Positions 1 through 8,499 of a stretch of 41,507 nucleotides of DNA are shown in pieces. The notes beneath the pieces were generated by a model. It was not told the DNA's origin and searched no databases. It saw only the letters and a program-made list of their open reading frames with translations. The translations under genes and the position numbers were made by a program. Source of the stretch: Methylacidiphilales bacterium. GTDB taxonomy: Bacteria > Verrucomicrobiota > Verrucomicrobiia > Methylacidiphilales > UBA1321. Where the stretch lies: NCBI GenBank assembly GCA_021272165.1, contig JAJSLK010000066.1, positions 1 through 41,507 of the forward strand, given 5' to 3'. Position 1 is the first letter of the stretch, and the number at the start of each line of letters is the position of its first letter.

Positions 1-1
1 G

Positions 2-139
2 GATTTGATCCGCAAGATCGACGCTTTCGTCGAAGCTTACAATCGCACGGCCAAACCCTTCGCCTGGACTGCCACCGCCGAATCCATTTTCCTCAAGCTC
101 GAAAGATTACTTTCGCGTATTTCAGGGACACAACACTAG
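2..139 (+). CDS. IS630-family transposase, C-terminal end (cut by window edge)
   Basis: An open frame enters from the left edge and ends in TAG at 137-139, giving 45 residues. They contain DLIRKIDAFVEAYN, then PFAWTATAESI, and end in RISGTQH. This is the typical C-terminal tail of IS630-family DDE transposases, which move an insertion sequence by cut and paste into TA targets. Only the tail is visible, so it cannot be told whether the element is intact or a remnant. The 97 bases between this stop and the end of dnaN probably include the right end of the element, but without the left end no terminal inverted repeat can be matched. Family assignment is from recognised residue patterns. Confidence 0.8.
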   Translation, partial: DLIRKIDAFVEAYNRTAKPFAWTATAESIFLKLERLLSRISGTQH

Positions 140-236
140 AGAGATTTTTGTCGTTCTCCGATGAATTTACAAAGAAAAGCCCGCTCCCACGGCACGGGGA
201 TGCAGTTCTGGCCTTTGGCTCCTTCCGGCAGCCGGC

Positions 237-1331
237 TTATGCCGTCCGCATCGGCATGATGACGTAAAGGAACGGCCGCTTGTACTTGATCACGCCGGGG
301 CTGAGCTCGTCAATAAAGTCGAAATAGATTTCGTCCGCGTCGATGTTCTTCAGCGGATCCATCAGGAACTCGGGATTGAATGCGATGGTGAATTCCTTGC
401 CCTTGTAGGTGATGGGGAGTGATTCCTTCGCCTCGCCGACCTCAGGGGTGTTGGCCGTGATATCGAGATTGTTCTTGGTGAAGATCAGCTTCACCGAATT
501 TGATTTCTCGCTCGAAAGCAGCGCCACACGTCGTACCGCGTTGAGGAATATTTCGCGCTCGAGAAGGATTCGTTCCTTCGCTTCCGCGGGAACGACCTGC
601 TTGTAATTCGGGTAATTACCCTCGATCAGTTTGGAATAAAGGAACGTCGTGCCGAGATCGAAGGTGACCTGATTTTCCGCAAAACTGATGTTGAGCGGTT
701 CCTCGTCGCGCAGGATGCGTTGCAATTCCTGAACCGCCTTGGTCGGAAGAATGGCTTCGACCTCGCTGCCTTTCGGGAATTCGAGGTCCTGTTCCACCAG
801 AGCAAGACGCCGGCCATCGGTCGCCACCAGCGACAGTTTGTTTTCCTTGAAGCTTAACAAAACACCATTGAGCACATAGCGGCTCTCGTCGGTTGAAATC
901 GCGTAGGCGGTCCGCTTGAGCATATCGCGGAAAACTCCCTGCGGCAGCTTGAAGGCTTTGGCGCCGTCGCCCTTGGGGAATGGAGGAAAATCTTCCTCGG
1001 GTAGACCCATGATGCGGAAAAAGGAAGCACCCGATTTGATCGTGGCGACCTGCTTGGAATCAACTTCCAATTCGAGTTCAGCCGCGGGCAATTCACGCAC
1101 AATGCTGAAAAGACGCCGGGCCGGAAGCGTGGTGGAGCCGCTCTTGATCACCTCGGCTTCAATCGAGGCGCGAATGCCGGTATCCAAATCGGTGGTGGAA
1201 ATGATCAGCTTGCCATCAACAGCCTGAACCAGGGCGTTACCAAGAATGGGAAGCGTGGTCCGGGTACTGACAACATTCTGTACCGTTTGGAGTCCGTTGA
1301 GGAGTGTTTCCCGCGAGATGACGCATTTCAT
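237..1331 (-). CDS. dnaN: DNA polymerase III beta subunit (sliding clamp)
   Basis: DnaN forms the ring-shaped dimer that tethers DNA polymerase III to the template. The 364-residue product is close to the family's usual length of about 366. It shows family hallmarks: TLPILGNALV near residues 26-35, the DLDTGI strand near 48-53, a TDGRRLAL segment near 170-177 typical of the second domain, EGNYPNYKQVVP near 240, and the C-terminal YVIMPMR that lines the partner-binding pocket. The ATG at 1331 begins MKCVISRE, the conserved N-terminal strand; a second ATG five bases downstream is out of frame. dnaA is not adjacent, but the upstream gap carries DnaA-box-like sites. The other replicase gene in the window, dnaE, lies about 23 kb away. 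Confidence 0.98.
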   Translation of the reverse strand: MKCVISRETLLNGLQTVQNVVSTRTTLPILGNALVQAVDGKLIISTTDLDTGIRASIEAEVIKSGSTTLPARRLFSIVRELPAAELELEVDSKQVATIKSGASFFRIMGLPEEDFPPFPKGDGAKAFKLPQGVFRDMLKRTAYAISTDESRYVLNGVLLSFKENKLSLVATDGRRLALVEQDLEFPKGSEVEAILPTKAVQELQRILRDEEPLNISFAENQVTFDLGTTFLYSKLIEGNYPNYKQVVPAEAKERILLEREIFLNAVRRVALLSSEKSNSVKLIFTKNNLDITANTPEVGEAKESLPITYKGKEFTIAFNPEFLMDPLKNIDADEIYFDFIDELSPGVIKYKRPFLYVIMPMRTA

Positions 1332-1393
1332 AACCAGTGGGTATTAAGAAGATTTGATGGAAAAAAACAATGGTTTATTCTCCGTCTTATAGC

Positions 1394-1544
1394 TGTGAGT
1401 AACCGCAGTCATTCCTGAAAGTCGTTCCAGGAAAAGGAACTGGGTGAAGAGAAGGATGTGAATAGTTCCGGAGGAATCCAAGACAAACCTGCGATAAGTC
1501 TGGGTTATTCCACTTGTTCCAAAGAAAGGCAAAACTTATTCACA
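1394..1544. promoter_or_regulatory. Putative DnaA-box cluster upstream of dnaN
   Basis: The 226-base gap between dnaN and the next gene holds one exact DnaA box (TTATTCACA at 1536-1544, consensus TTATNCACA). It also holds two inverted one-mismatch copies: TGTGAATAG at 1457-1465 and TGTGAGTAA at 1394-1402. An A/T-rich stretch lies at about 1350-1390, next to dnaN. In many bacteria such a cluster beside dnaN marks oriC or DnaA-controlled dnaN transcription. Here dnaA itself is not adjacent, so either reading is an inference. A short open frame in this gap resembles no known protein and is not called. Confidence 0.4.
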
Positions 1545-1557
1545 GGATTTTGGAGAA

Positions 1558-4386
1558 TTATTGAGCAGACTTGTTCCCGGGATCAGCAAAGCGAAGAATC
1601 AGGTAGCCGAGACCAAAGGTAATGAACATCAAAACCACAAAGGTCAGGAGTCGGTAACCGGTTGAAAGACCCCAGAAATCGACAAAGAAGACCCGGGCAA
1701 TGGCAAACAGGATGACGACCAGTCCGCACCAGCGATGCCTGCGGTCCGATATCAGGAGGCCGAGGATGAACAGGAAGAAGGCATAAAGTGCCCAACCCAT
1801 GGTGAGATAGCCATAACCGAACCGCGATACCGCCCAGACTGAAACAAAGAGCCATCCCGCGGCGACGGAAAGGAGAATTAAGGTCCAAATCTCCAGGTGG
1901 GTAACCAAGCCCTTTCCTTCCGAGCGCAGCAGAGCAGGCTGGATTAGGAAAGTCAGGAAAGCCAAACCGTTCAGGACGGTCGCCATCTCCCGGGCGCCGG
2001 CGTGCAAATGATTGATGTAAACAATCAATCCCAAAACGCTGAGAAAGAAGCTGCAGCGGACGCCAAAACTGCTGCCATGTCTTACATTCCAGGAGAGCAT
2101 CGCGGTACCCAGGAAGAGGAGCAGGGCAACCTGTTCAACCTCTACCACTAATCCGAAAATCAGCCGCACCAGCATGCCCAGCGCCAGCAGCTTGTAACCA
2201 TAGGCCACGATGCTGAATGGGCCGCGGTATGATTCGGAAATTTCTGGAAAGAGCCTGAGCCAGTTATGTGTGGCACAGGCTGTGGAGAAGACCACAGTGG
2301 TCGGAACAAGCGCCGCCCACCAAGTCCGCGGGAACGGGACGGTTGGAGTGGAAAGGAGGAAAAAGTGGCTCACCGCCACGGCGAGAAAGAGCTGGCCCGC
2401 TGCGGCTACCACCCAGCCTCGCGTCAGGGCGCCGTAAATCAGAAAACCAAAGGAGAGAAGACTGGCGCAGACAATCCAGCCTTCCTCATCCACATCGGGG
2501 CGAACCGTCTGGTAGGTAATGCCGACGAGCGCCAATGCATAGACAAAGGTCAGGGCTATCGTCCAGGGACCGGCCCGAATCACCCGTTGCCGGGCCCACC
2601 AGGTCACCAGTGCCAGCGTAACAGCTGCCACCCAAAACGTCGTCCACCACGGAAGTTCTTCGCCGGTCTCGACCGGGAAAAGGACCAGGGCTTGCGCGAC
2701 GATCAACAGCGTCTGGGCAATCGGCGGCAGTTCATAAAGTGAGAAAAAGTAGACCGAGAACGTCAGCGCCATTGCGACGAAGGCCAGCGCCGGCGGCAGG
2801 CTGCTATCGCCCAGCTCGACATACATCGGCGTAAAGATCAACCCGATGGCCAACGCGCAAAAACCGGCCGAGGCGGGTACAATGGTCGTCCGCTCGGTGG
2901 GCCCATGCCGGATTTCGCCCCGGGCCAGCCACGCATTCAGCAGCAGGACCGCGGTCCCGCCCCAGCCCAGCAGCCAGGGATGATGGGCATGAACGGCGAT
3001 TTCCCAGAGGAGAAACATGCTGGCGAAAAAGGCCGAGAAATAGCTCGTGACCGTCAGCACCCGGTCGTTATTGAAGGCCGCGGCCAGGCCCAGCAGCAGC
3101 GTTTCAATCATCAGCAATACGCCGCGGGTGATTCCGGTATAAACCAGGATGATGCCGGCGGTGACCAGGGCCAGACCCTGTCCGGCGTAATCGGCCATCG
3201 CTTTCTCTGGCTCGATCAGCGCCCATCCGGCAAACCGCGACGCAATCAGGAGCAGGAATCCCGCGAAGAGCAGCACACCACCCATCGTCTCGAAACCCGA
3301 TCCCGAAATATAGGCGGCCAGAACCGAGAGCGCCGCCAGGGAGGCATTGTTCAAGGTCAGGAAAAGGAACCGCTTACTGCCGCGAAAAGTGGGCGAGCTC
3401 GAAAAGAGTACCGCCGCACTGAAAATCACCCACGCGCCGGTCAGACAAATCACATAGGGCCAGAAGTGAAGCGTTCGGCTCGTATCGAGAACCAGCTCGC
3501 CATCTTCATCGATAATCAAATGCCGCAGCACGGCCAAATACGTTCCAAACAGGCTAAAGTAGGTGACGGCAGCCCAACGATTGCGCAGGAAGAAGAGAAC
3601 CGCGGTCATCGCCAGGATCATATTCGCGCCCATCGTGAACCAATGGACCGGATTGAGCGCCGTGCTGACATAGGCCAGGGTGATGGCGAAGACCCCCAGG
3701 ATTTGCGATTTTCTGGCCTCCGCCAAATGGAGAACATAAACCGACCACCAGAGCAGCAGCAGGCCCTGCAAAAAGGGCCAGGTGATCACCTGGGTGCCAG
3801 GATGAAAACAGGCCGCATAAAAAGTGGCGTAAAGTCCCCCCAATCCCGCCGCTGTGACCGTCCGCCAGAAAAAGAAGAGCTTCGTGTTCTTTCCTTCCCG
3901 GCGCAGGCCAACCGTGACAAACAGCATGCTGACGAGAACGCCCACTCCGACTTTGCCCCAGGGTCCCAGATGCCGGTGCAGGTGATAGTAGCTGTCCGCC
4001 GTAATCAAAATGAGGACGAAGAGAAGCGCACCAATGCCGATCAACCAGCGGCCAAGGCGAAATTCCCACGATGGCCCGGGAGCCGTCGCGACCGGCGGTG
4101 GTGGTAAGGGAGGCAGGGGCGGCAGCGGAGGCAGCTCGGACAAAGCCGGTTCAAGAACCGGGACCGGCGGCAAGGGAGGCAACTCAACCTCCGGGATTAC
4201 CGGAGCTTCAACCGCGGCAGGCCCATCGACAGGTATCGGAGGAAGAAAGACTTCCGGCGTGGCACCTGAACCCTCCGTCCGAGCCTCCAGCTCGCGCAGG
4301 CGGACATTAAGCCGATCGAGGGCTTGCTGAAGAGCCTCCTGTTCCCGGCGCAGGGAGAGGAGAAGCTCGCGGTCTTCGGGAATCAT
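1558..4386 (-). CDS. DUF2339 domain multi-pass membrane protein
   Basis: The 942-residue product has three parts. Residues 1-45 are a charged, heptad-like segment rich in Leu, Glu and Arg (LLLSLRREQEALQQALDRL), a probable coiled coil. Residues 46-105 are a proline-rich linker with repeated PPLPP units. From about residue 110 to the end there are well over twenty hydrophobic segments. This layout (N-terminal coiled coil, Pro-rich spacer, very many transmembrane helices) and motifs such as WEFRLGRWLIGIGALLFVL match the DUF2339 family, whose function is unknown. The gene is monocistronic as far as visible and divergent from the next gene, with 88 bases between the starts. An envelope-related role is only a guess. 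Confidence 0.85.
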   Translation of the reverse strand: MIPEDRELLLSLRREQEALQQALDRLNVRLRELEARTEGSGATPEVFLPPIPVDGPAAVEAPVIPEVELPPLPPVPVLEPALSELPPLPPLPPLPPPPVATAPGPSWEFRLGRWLIGIGALLFVLILITADSYYHLHRHLGPWGKVGVGVLVSMLFVTVGLRREGKNTKLFFFWRTVTAAGLGGLYATFYAACFHPGTQVITWPFLQGLLLLWWSVYVLHLAEARKSQILGVFAITLAYVSTALNPVHWFTMGANMILAMTAVLFFLRNRWAAVTYFSLFGTYLAVLRHLIIDEDGELVLDTSRTLHFWPYVICLTGAWVIFSAAVLFSSSPTFRGSKRFLFLTLNNASLAALSVLAAYISGSGFETMGGVLLFAGFLLLIASRFAGWALIEPEKAMADYAGQGLALVTAGIILVYTGITRGVLLMIETLLLGLAAAFNNDRVLTVTSYFSAFFASMFLLWEIAVHAHHPWLLGWGGTAVLLLNAWLARGEIRHGPTERTTIVPASAGFCALAIGLIFTPMYVELGDSSLPPALAFVAMALTFSVYFFSLYELPPIAQTLLIVAQALVLFPVETGEELPWWTTFWVAAVTLALVTWWARQRVIRAGPWTIALTFVYALALVGITYQTVRPDVDEEGWIVCASLLSFGFLIYGALTRGWVVAAAGQLFLAVAVSHFFLLSTPTVPFPRTWWAALVPTTVVFSTACATHNWLRLFPEISESYRGPFSIVAYGYKLLALGMLVRLIFGLVVEVEQVALLLFLGTAMLSWNVRHGSSFGVRCSFFLSVLGLIVYINHLHAGAREMATVLNGLAFLTFLIQPALLRSEGKGLVTHLEIWTLILLSVAAGWLFVSVWAVSRFGYGYLTMGWALYAFFLFILGLLISDRRHRWCGLVVILFAIARVFFVDFWGLSTGYRLLTFVVLMFITFGLGYLILRFADPGNKSAQ

Positions 4387-4474
4387 GTTTCAAGCTACTA
4401 TGTCGCCTCCCCGGGCCCGCACAACCCACATTTCTGATTTGGACTCAATCTCGGCAACAGGTTAGCTTAAAGGG

Positions 4475-5278
4475 ATGCCCGGAGAATCCGAAAAAGCAGC
4501 CTCCCCGTCTTTTCCCCCACCCGGCCGCCAATGGGCCGAACAGTTGGCCATCGGCATGGCCCTCGTCATAGGGATCCTGATCTTCATGGCGGTCTTTCAC
4601 CCAGTTCAGTTGACCGAAGGGGCAAAGGTGCTCGGTCCGAATCACCTTTGGGCTTACGGCTGGGCTTCAGCCGTTGGCATCATTCTTCAACTGGTACTTC
4701 ACGAGGTGGGAACCTTCGTCGTCGCTTGGCGGGTGAAACTTCCCCTTCGGTTTCGCCTCTTTCCCCTGGGCGCCAATGCCACGGCCATTCTGCAGGACCA
4801 GCCCCGGAATATCTGGATTGATGCTGTTGTGGGCCTGGCCGGGCCGATCACCGGCACGCTCGTTTCCCTTTTGTCCGCCGGAACTTACTACCTGACCGAC
4901 AATCCCTTTTTCATGGGCATGGCCTGTGTGGGATATTTCTATAATCTCTTTACCCTGATTCCGATCCTTGACCTGGAAGGCGGCTGGATCGCTCCAGCCG
5001 TTGCGCCGCAGGCATGGCTGCTGGGTGTGATTTTGATGCTAATGGCCCTGACGGAAGAGGGCTTCAATCTGGTTTTGCTTTTTGTATTCTGCTTCTCTGT
5101 CCCCCGATTCATTTTGCTGTTGCGGACGCGCATTCCGCGCACCGATGATGCCTGTACTGCTAGTCAGCGTATCTTCGTCGGTCTGACCTTTATCGTCTTG
5201 GTGGTGGGGCTGGCGTTGCTCGGCACCTACACGTTCAACGAACTTACCATCGCCGTGCCCGAGGCCATGGGCGACTGA
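4475..5278 (+). CDS. Site-2-protease-like (M50-type) membrane protein, probably catalytically inactive
   Basis: A 267-residue integral membrane protein with about six hydrophobic segments. It has the fold signature of small M50/site-2 protease homologues: a helix ending in LVLHEVGT (residues 73-80), the segment LFPLGANATAILQDQPRNIWIDAVVGLAGPITGT read across residues 95-128, and YNLFTLIPILDLEGGWIAP (156-174). Family members normally carry HExxH and LDGGR. Here the second zinc histidine is Thr80 and the third-ligand Asp is Glu168 in LEGGW. The protein therefore probably does not cleave peptides and may bind membrane partners like other pseudoproteases. The start is ATG 4475, preceded by AAAGGG. 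It is followed 65 bases later by a DegT-type aminotransferase, which could share a transcript. Confidence 0.7.
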   Translation: MPGESEKAASPSFPPPGRQWAEQLAIGMALVIGILIFMAVFHPVQLTEGAKVLGPNHLWAYGWASAVGIILQLVLHEVGTFVVAWRVKLPLRFRLFPLGANATAILQDQPRNIWIDAVVGLAGPITGTLVSLLSAGTYYLTDNPFFMGMACVGYFYNLFTLIPILDLEGGWIAPAVAPQAWLLGVILMLMALTEEGFNLVLLFVFCFSVPRFILLLRTRIPRTDDACTASQRIFVGLTFIVLVVGLALLGTYTFNELTIAVPEAMGD

Positions 5279-5343
5279 TTTTTGACCCCTCGTCGTGCAC
5301 GAAGAATCTTTTATCCGTTGTCGGGTTGGCGCATGATCGACGT

Positions 5344-6525
5344 ATGAACGTCAATCTGCTCGACCTCAAGCCGCAGAACAACGCGCTTGAGTCCGAATTG
5401 CGCGAGGCATTCACGCGCGTCTTCCACTCCGGCCATTTCATCCTGGGGCCGGAGGTCGACAGCTTCGAGCAATCGCTGGCCGCCTTCACCGGGGCGAAAT
5501 ATGCGCTCGGCGTCAGCTCCGGCACCGACGCCATTCTGGTCGCCTTGATGGCTCTCGGAATCGGGCCCGGCAACGAGGTTCTCTGCCCCAGTTTCACTTT
5601 CTTCGCCACGGCTGGTTGTGTCGCCCGAGTCGGCGCCACGCCCGTCTTTGTCGATTCGTGTCCCGTCTGCTTCAATCTCGACCTGCGCGACGCGGAACGG
5701 CGCATGACCTCCCGCACCAAGGCCATCCTGCCGGTCCATCTTTTCGGCCAGTCGGCCGACATGGACGGCGTGCTGAACCTGGCCTGGAAGCACAATCTCC
5801 GTGTCATCGAGGACACCGCCCAGGCCATGGGCGCGACCTATCGCGGCAAGCAGGCCGGGACCCTCGGCGATTTCGGCACGGTCAGTTTTTTCCCCACAAA
5901 AAATCTCGGAGCCTTGGGCGATGCCGGCGCTATTCTGACCAACGATTCCGAGCTTTATGCGCGTGCGCGCATGCTGCGGATGCATGGCATGGAACCGAAA
6001 TATCATCATGCCCTGGTCGGCGGCAACTTCCGTCTCGACGCCCTTCAGGCCGCTTTTCTTTCGGTGAAGCTGCCCCATTTCAACGGTTATACGGAGGCGC
6101 GGCGCCGCAACGCGGCGCTCTACACGGAAAGGCTTTCACAATTGCCCGATGTGAGAATGTCCCGTCCGGAGGACTGCTGCTGTTTGCAACCCTATGCGGT
6201 CGATGATTTTGACCGGATTGTCCTGCCGATTGCCTATCCATTCAACGGCCACATTTGGAACCAGTTTACGCTGCGTGTCCCTGGTTTTGGCCGTCGGGAC
6301 GCTCTCCGCGCCCACCTCACCGCCCGCGGCATCGGCACGGAAATTTATTATCCCATCCCCCTGCACGAACAGGCCTGCTTTAGCCACCTTGGCTACAAGC
6401 CGGAGGATTTTCCGTGGGCGCACCGACTGGCCGGCGAAGTCATCAGCCTGCCGATTTATCCCGAGTTGCCCGTCGAACAGATCGAACAGGTCTGCTCGGC
6501 CATCGCCGAATTCCTAAAAAAATAG
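5344..6525 (+). CDS. DegT/DnrJ/EryC1/StrS-family PLP-dependent sugar aminotransferase
   Basis: Predicted cytoplasmic fold-type I aminotransferase of 393 residues, making amino sugars from keto-sugar nucleotides. Visible family motifs are SGTDAILVAL (59-68, cofactor phosphate binding), PVHLFGQSADM (130-140), VIEDTAQAMGATYRGK (154-169, with the Asp that contacts the PLP ring nitrogen), and SFFPTKNLGALGDAGA (181-196), where Lys186 should form the PLP Schiff base. The C-terminal IGTEIYYPIPLHEQ is typical of the family. I chose ATG 5344 over an in-frame TTG at 5326 because homologues begin just before the NLLDLKPQ segment. The exact sugar substrate cannot be read from sequence. Glycosyltransferases and an O-antigen-ligase-like gene elsewhere in the window fit a role in surface polysaccharide. 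Confidence 0.93.
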   Translation: MNVNLLDLKPQNNALESELREAFTRVFHSGHFILGPEVDSFEQSLAAFTGAKYALGVSSGTDAILVALMALGIGPGNEVLCPSFTFFATAGCVARVGATPVFVDSCPVCFNLDLRDAERRMTSRTKAILPVHLFGQSADMDGVLNLAWKHNLRVIEDTAQAMGATYRGKQAGTLGDFGTVSFFPTKNLGALGDAGAILTNDSELYARARMLRMHGMEPKYHHALVGGNFRLDALQAAFLSVKLPHFNGYTEARRRNAALYTERLSQLPDVRMSRPEDCCCLQPYAVDDFDRIVLPIAYPFNGHIWNQFTLRVPGFGRRDALRAHLTARGIGTEIYYPIPLHEQACFSHLGYKPEDFPWAHRLAGEVISLPIYPELPVEQIEQVCSAIAEFLKK

Positions 6526-6538
6526 CGGGTCATCCCGC
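6515..6538 (-). terminator. Intrinsic terminator of the lemA gene cluster
   Basis: A perfect 5-bp hairpin, GCGGG-TCAT-CCCGC, lies at 6525-6538 between two convergent genes. Read on the minus strand it is followed directly by TATTTTTTT (complement of 6516-6523), the classical hairpin plus U-run of a Rho-independent terminator. It sits six bases past the stop of the minus-strand gene ending at 6544. On the plus strand it overlaps the last base of the aminotransferase stop codon but lacks a U-run, so it should work mainly for the minus strand. Confidence 0.75.
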
Positions 6539-6543
6539 AGACG

Positions 6544-7086
6544 TTATTTGGCGACAGGATTGAGCGGACCCCAGACGGTCGGCACTGGTATGCCAAACTT
6601 GATGAAGAGGACGAACCGGATTTTTCCGAGGGTATCGAGCTTGTCGTATTTGCCGGCGTGAAGATCGCGCACGCTTTGGATGTAGTTTAAGATGGCGTCG
6701 GCTTTTTGTTCGGCATCATGGGGTGAGGGAAAATATTCCTGGAACGAGCCGGTGCGGTGGTCGAGCGATACAATCTCCTCGGCGGTGAACATATGGGTGG
6801 CCAACAGCTCGTCGATTTTCGACTGACTGCCGTAGTTATGGAGATAGAGATAGGTCCGGATCGCCTCGGTCTTATGGTAGGCATAAAGAACCGGATCCAT
6901 CAGGTAAAGCCAGAGCACGCCACAGACCACCAGGGTGATGAAATAAGGCGCCGATTTGCGCGCCCGGGCGCCGGGTCCTTCACGAACGGAGGAGCGCTTG
7001 CGGAGATGGGCGACTTCCGACTCGATCTTCTCGCGATTGGTAAGCGGTCGTTCCGACGACGGATCTTTGTCAAAAAGGGAGGCCAT
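6544..7086 (-). CDS. Hypothetical protein with one membrane segment
   Basis: A 180-residue protein I do not recognise. Residues 1-45 are hydrophilic and basic (REKIESEVAHLRKRSSVRE). One clear hydrophobic segment follows at about 47-70 (FITLVVCGVLWLYLMDPVLYAY). The remaining 110 residues are soluble, with aromatic and acidic residues and no catalytic motif I can name. The distribution of positive charge suggests the N-terminus stays inside and the C-terminal part faces the periplasm. It is the last gene of a minus-strand cluster after lemA, 66 bases downstream, and is followed by a strong terminator, which supports it as a real gene. Whether it works with LemA is unknown. Confidence 0.75.
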   Translation of the reverse strand: MASLFDKDPSSERPLTNREKIESEVAHLRKRSSVREGPGARARKSAPYFITLVVCGVLWLYLMDPVLYAYHKTEAIRTYLYLHNYGSQSKIDELLATHMFTAEEIVSLDHRTGSFQEYFPSPHDAEQKADAILNYIQSVRDLHAGKYDKLDTLGKIRFVLFIKFGIPVPTVWGPLNPVAK

Positions 7087-7152
7087 TTCTTGTCATCCTT
7101 GCCGATCCATCCCGCAACTTCAAGAGGGTAACGCAGCGGACACGGATAGACT

Positions 7153-7764
7153 TTAGGTAAAGGAAACCTTCGGCACTTCGCGGTCGCCCGGTTCGGTGAT
7201 TTCGAACAGCGAGGCCGGGGCAAAATTGAAAATGCCGGCGATGAGCGAATTCGGAAAAATCTCCCGCTGCGTGTTATAATTTCGCACGGATTCGTTGTAA
7301 GCCTGGCGGGCGAAGGAAATCTTGTTTTCGGTATCAGTCAGCTCACTTTGCAACTGGAGCATCGTCTGGTTCGCCTTCAGGTCGGGATAGGCCTCGGCCA
7401 CCGCAAAGAGCCGGCCCAGCGATTGGGTCAACGCCCCTTCCGCCGCGGCGATTTGGGGCAGCGCATTCGGGTCGGTCGAATCGGCCGCGGCTTTCTGCCG
7501 CGCGACCACGGCGCCATTGCGGGCCGCAATCACTTCATCAAGCGTTCCCCGCTCGTGCGCCATGTAGCCCTTGGCGGTCTCGACCAGGTTTGGGATCAGG
7601 TCATGCCGGCGCTTCAACTGGACATCAATCTGGGAAAACTGGTTCTTAAATTCATTGCGCAGGGCCACCAGCCGGTTGTAAATCCCAACCACCATGCCCC
7701 CAATGACCAGCACGATCAGGAGCAGGATCCCGAGCACAACCAGAAGGGCAATAAGGGCTCCCAT
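7153..7764 (-). CDS. lemA: LemA family protein
   Basis: A 203-residue LemA-family protein. An N-terminal membrane helix at about 4-30 (LIALLVVLGILLLIVLVIGG) is followed by the family signature IYNRLVALRNEFKNQFSQID and VQLKRRHDLIPNLVETAKGY at about 28-67. After that comes a long helical domain with LDEVIAARN, the segment YPDLKANQTMLQLQ and FARQAYNESVRNYN, all diagnostic. LemA proteins are anchored in the membrane with a helical-bundle domain; their biochemical role is not firmly established. The usual partner, a TPM-domain protein, is not present here. Instead the gene sits between a 68-residue unknown (14 bases upstream) and the 180-residue membrane protein downstream. Confidence 0.95.
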   Translation of the reverse strand: MGALIALLVVLGILLLIVLVIGGMVVGIYNRLVALRNEFKNQFSQIDVQLKRRHDLIPNLVETAKGYMAHERGTLDEVIAARNGAVVARQKAAADSTDPNALPQIAAAEGALTQSLGRLFAVAEAYPDLKANQTMLQLQSELTDTENKISFARQAYNESVRNYNTQREIFPNSLIAGIFNFAPASLFEITEPGDREVPKVSFT

Positions 7765-7778
7765 AATGCCTATTGACC

Positions 7779-7985
7779 CTACTTGGGAACGGGGACCGAT
7801 CCGACGTTGTCAGGACCAATGAGGATACCTGCGATTTCCTCGCGAACAAAATAGGCGGCGAGCTTTTTTGAGCCTTTGTCGCGGTAGAAATAGACCTTGT
7901 TATCCTGGTCGACATCATCCACCAGAGCTTCCGCAGCAATTTCGGCTTTGGCCCCGCTGCGAAGAACGACTTCATATACCCGCAT
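7779..7985 (-). CDS. Small hypothetical protein upstream of lemA
   Basis: A 68-residue protein beginning MRVYEVVLRSGAKAEI, with no signal peptide or membrane segment. It alternates short hydrophobic strands with charged turns (KVYFYRDKGSKKLAAYFVREEI), suggesting a small beta-rich fold. I recognise no family. It is the first gene of the lemA cluster, with a 14-base gap, so it is probably co-transcribed. The promoter should lie in the 157 bases between it and tRNA-Leu. The small size and absence of a family match limit confidence, but its frame and spacing fit an operon gene. Confidence 0.6.
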   Translation of the reverse strand: MRVYEVVLRSGAKAEIAAEALVDDVDQDNKVYFYRDKGSKKLAAYFVREEIAGILIGPDNVGSVPVPK

Positions 7986-8142
7986 AATGCGACGATAGGG
8001 ATAAACAGTCCGATGTCGAGAGGTACGGTAGTTTTTAAATCAAATTAATGGCTGATACCACAGACTCTTTGAGCATTAAGCCATAACCCTTTAAATATTC
8101 CAGAGCGGCAAATCACTGCACCACTCGAAGCGAAGAGTCATT

Positions 8143-8223
8143 TGGGCTTGGAGGGACTTGAACCCCCACTCCTTGCGGAACCAGAACCTAAATCTGGCGC
8201 GTCTGCCATTTCGCCACAAGCCC
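8143..8223 (-). tRNA. tRNA-Leu (anticodon UAG)
   Basis: On the minus strand, GGGCTTG at the 5' end pairs with CAAGCCC at the 3' end, followed by discriminator A and no encoded CCA. The anticodon arm is CCAGA-TTTAGGT-TCTGG, placing TAG in the anticodon (reads CUN, mainly CUA). The T arm is GGGGG-TTCAAGT-CCCTC. A 13-nucleotide variable region containing TCCGCAAGGA forms the long class II arm expected of leucine tRNAs. Total length is 81 nucleotides. Confidence 0.97.
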
Positions 8224-8499
8224 GGTAAATCCAATGGTAGGGCGAATCAATCTGACGGACAAGCATCCATACACTCAGCAGGATTTTCTGAGCAATGAAC
8301 TGAGGTCAAACATCTCAGCTCAGGCTCGTTTGCGGCGTTGACGACAGCGGCGAAATCAATCGTGCCCGTCATATAACTGGCCGGAGTGTATTTAGCCTTC
8401 TTGCGGCTGGTTTGTGACGTTTCGGTTTCATTTTTCTTCGCGCTTTTCAAAACTCCAAATTGAATTGTTGCGCTCGTCGGGCGGGATAATCTCGCCTTC

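Noticed and set aside
2905-4107. 400-codon frame opposite the DUF2339 gene
   Set aside because: It mirrors transmembrane codons into Gln/Arg/Glu-rich sequence, a typical shadow.
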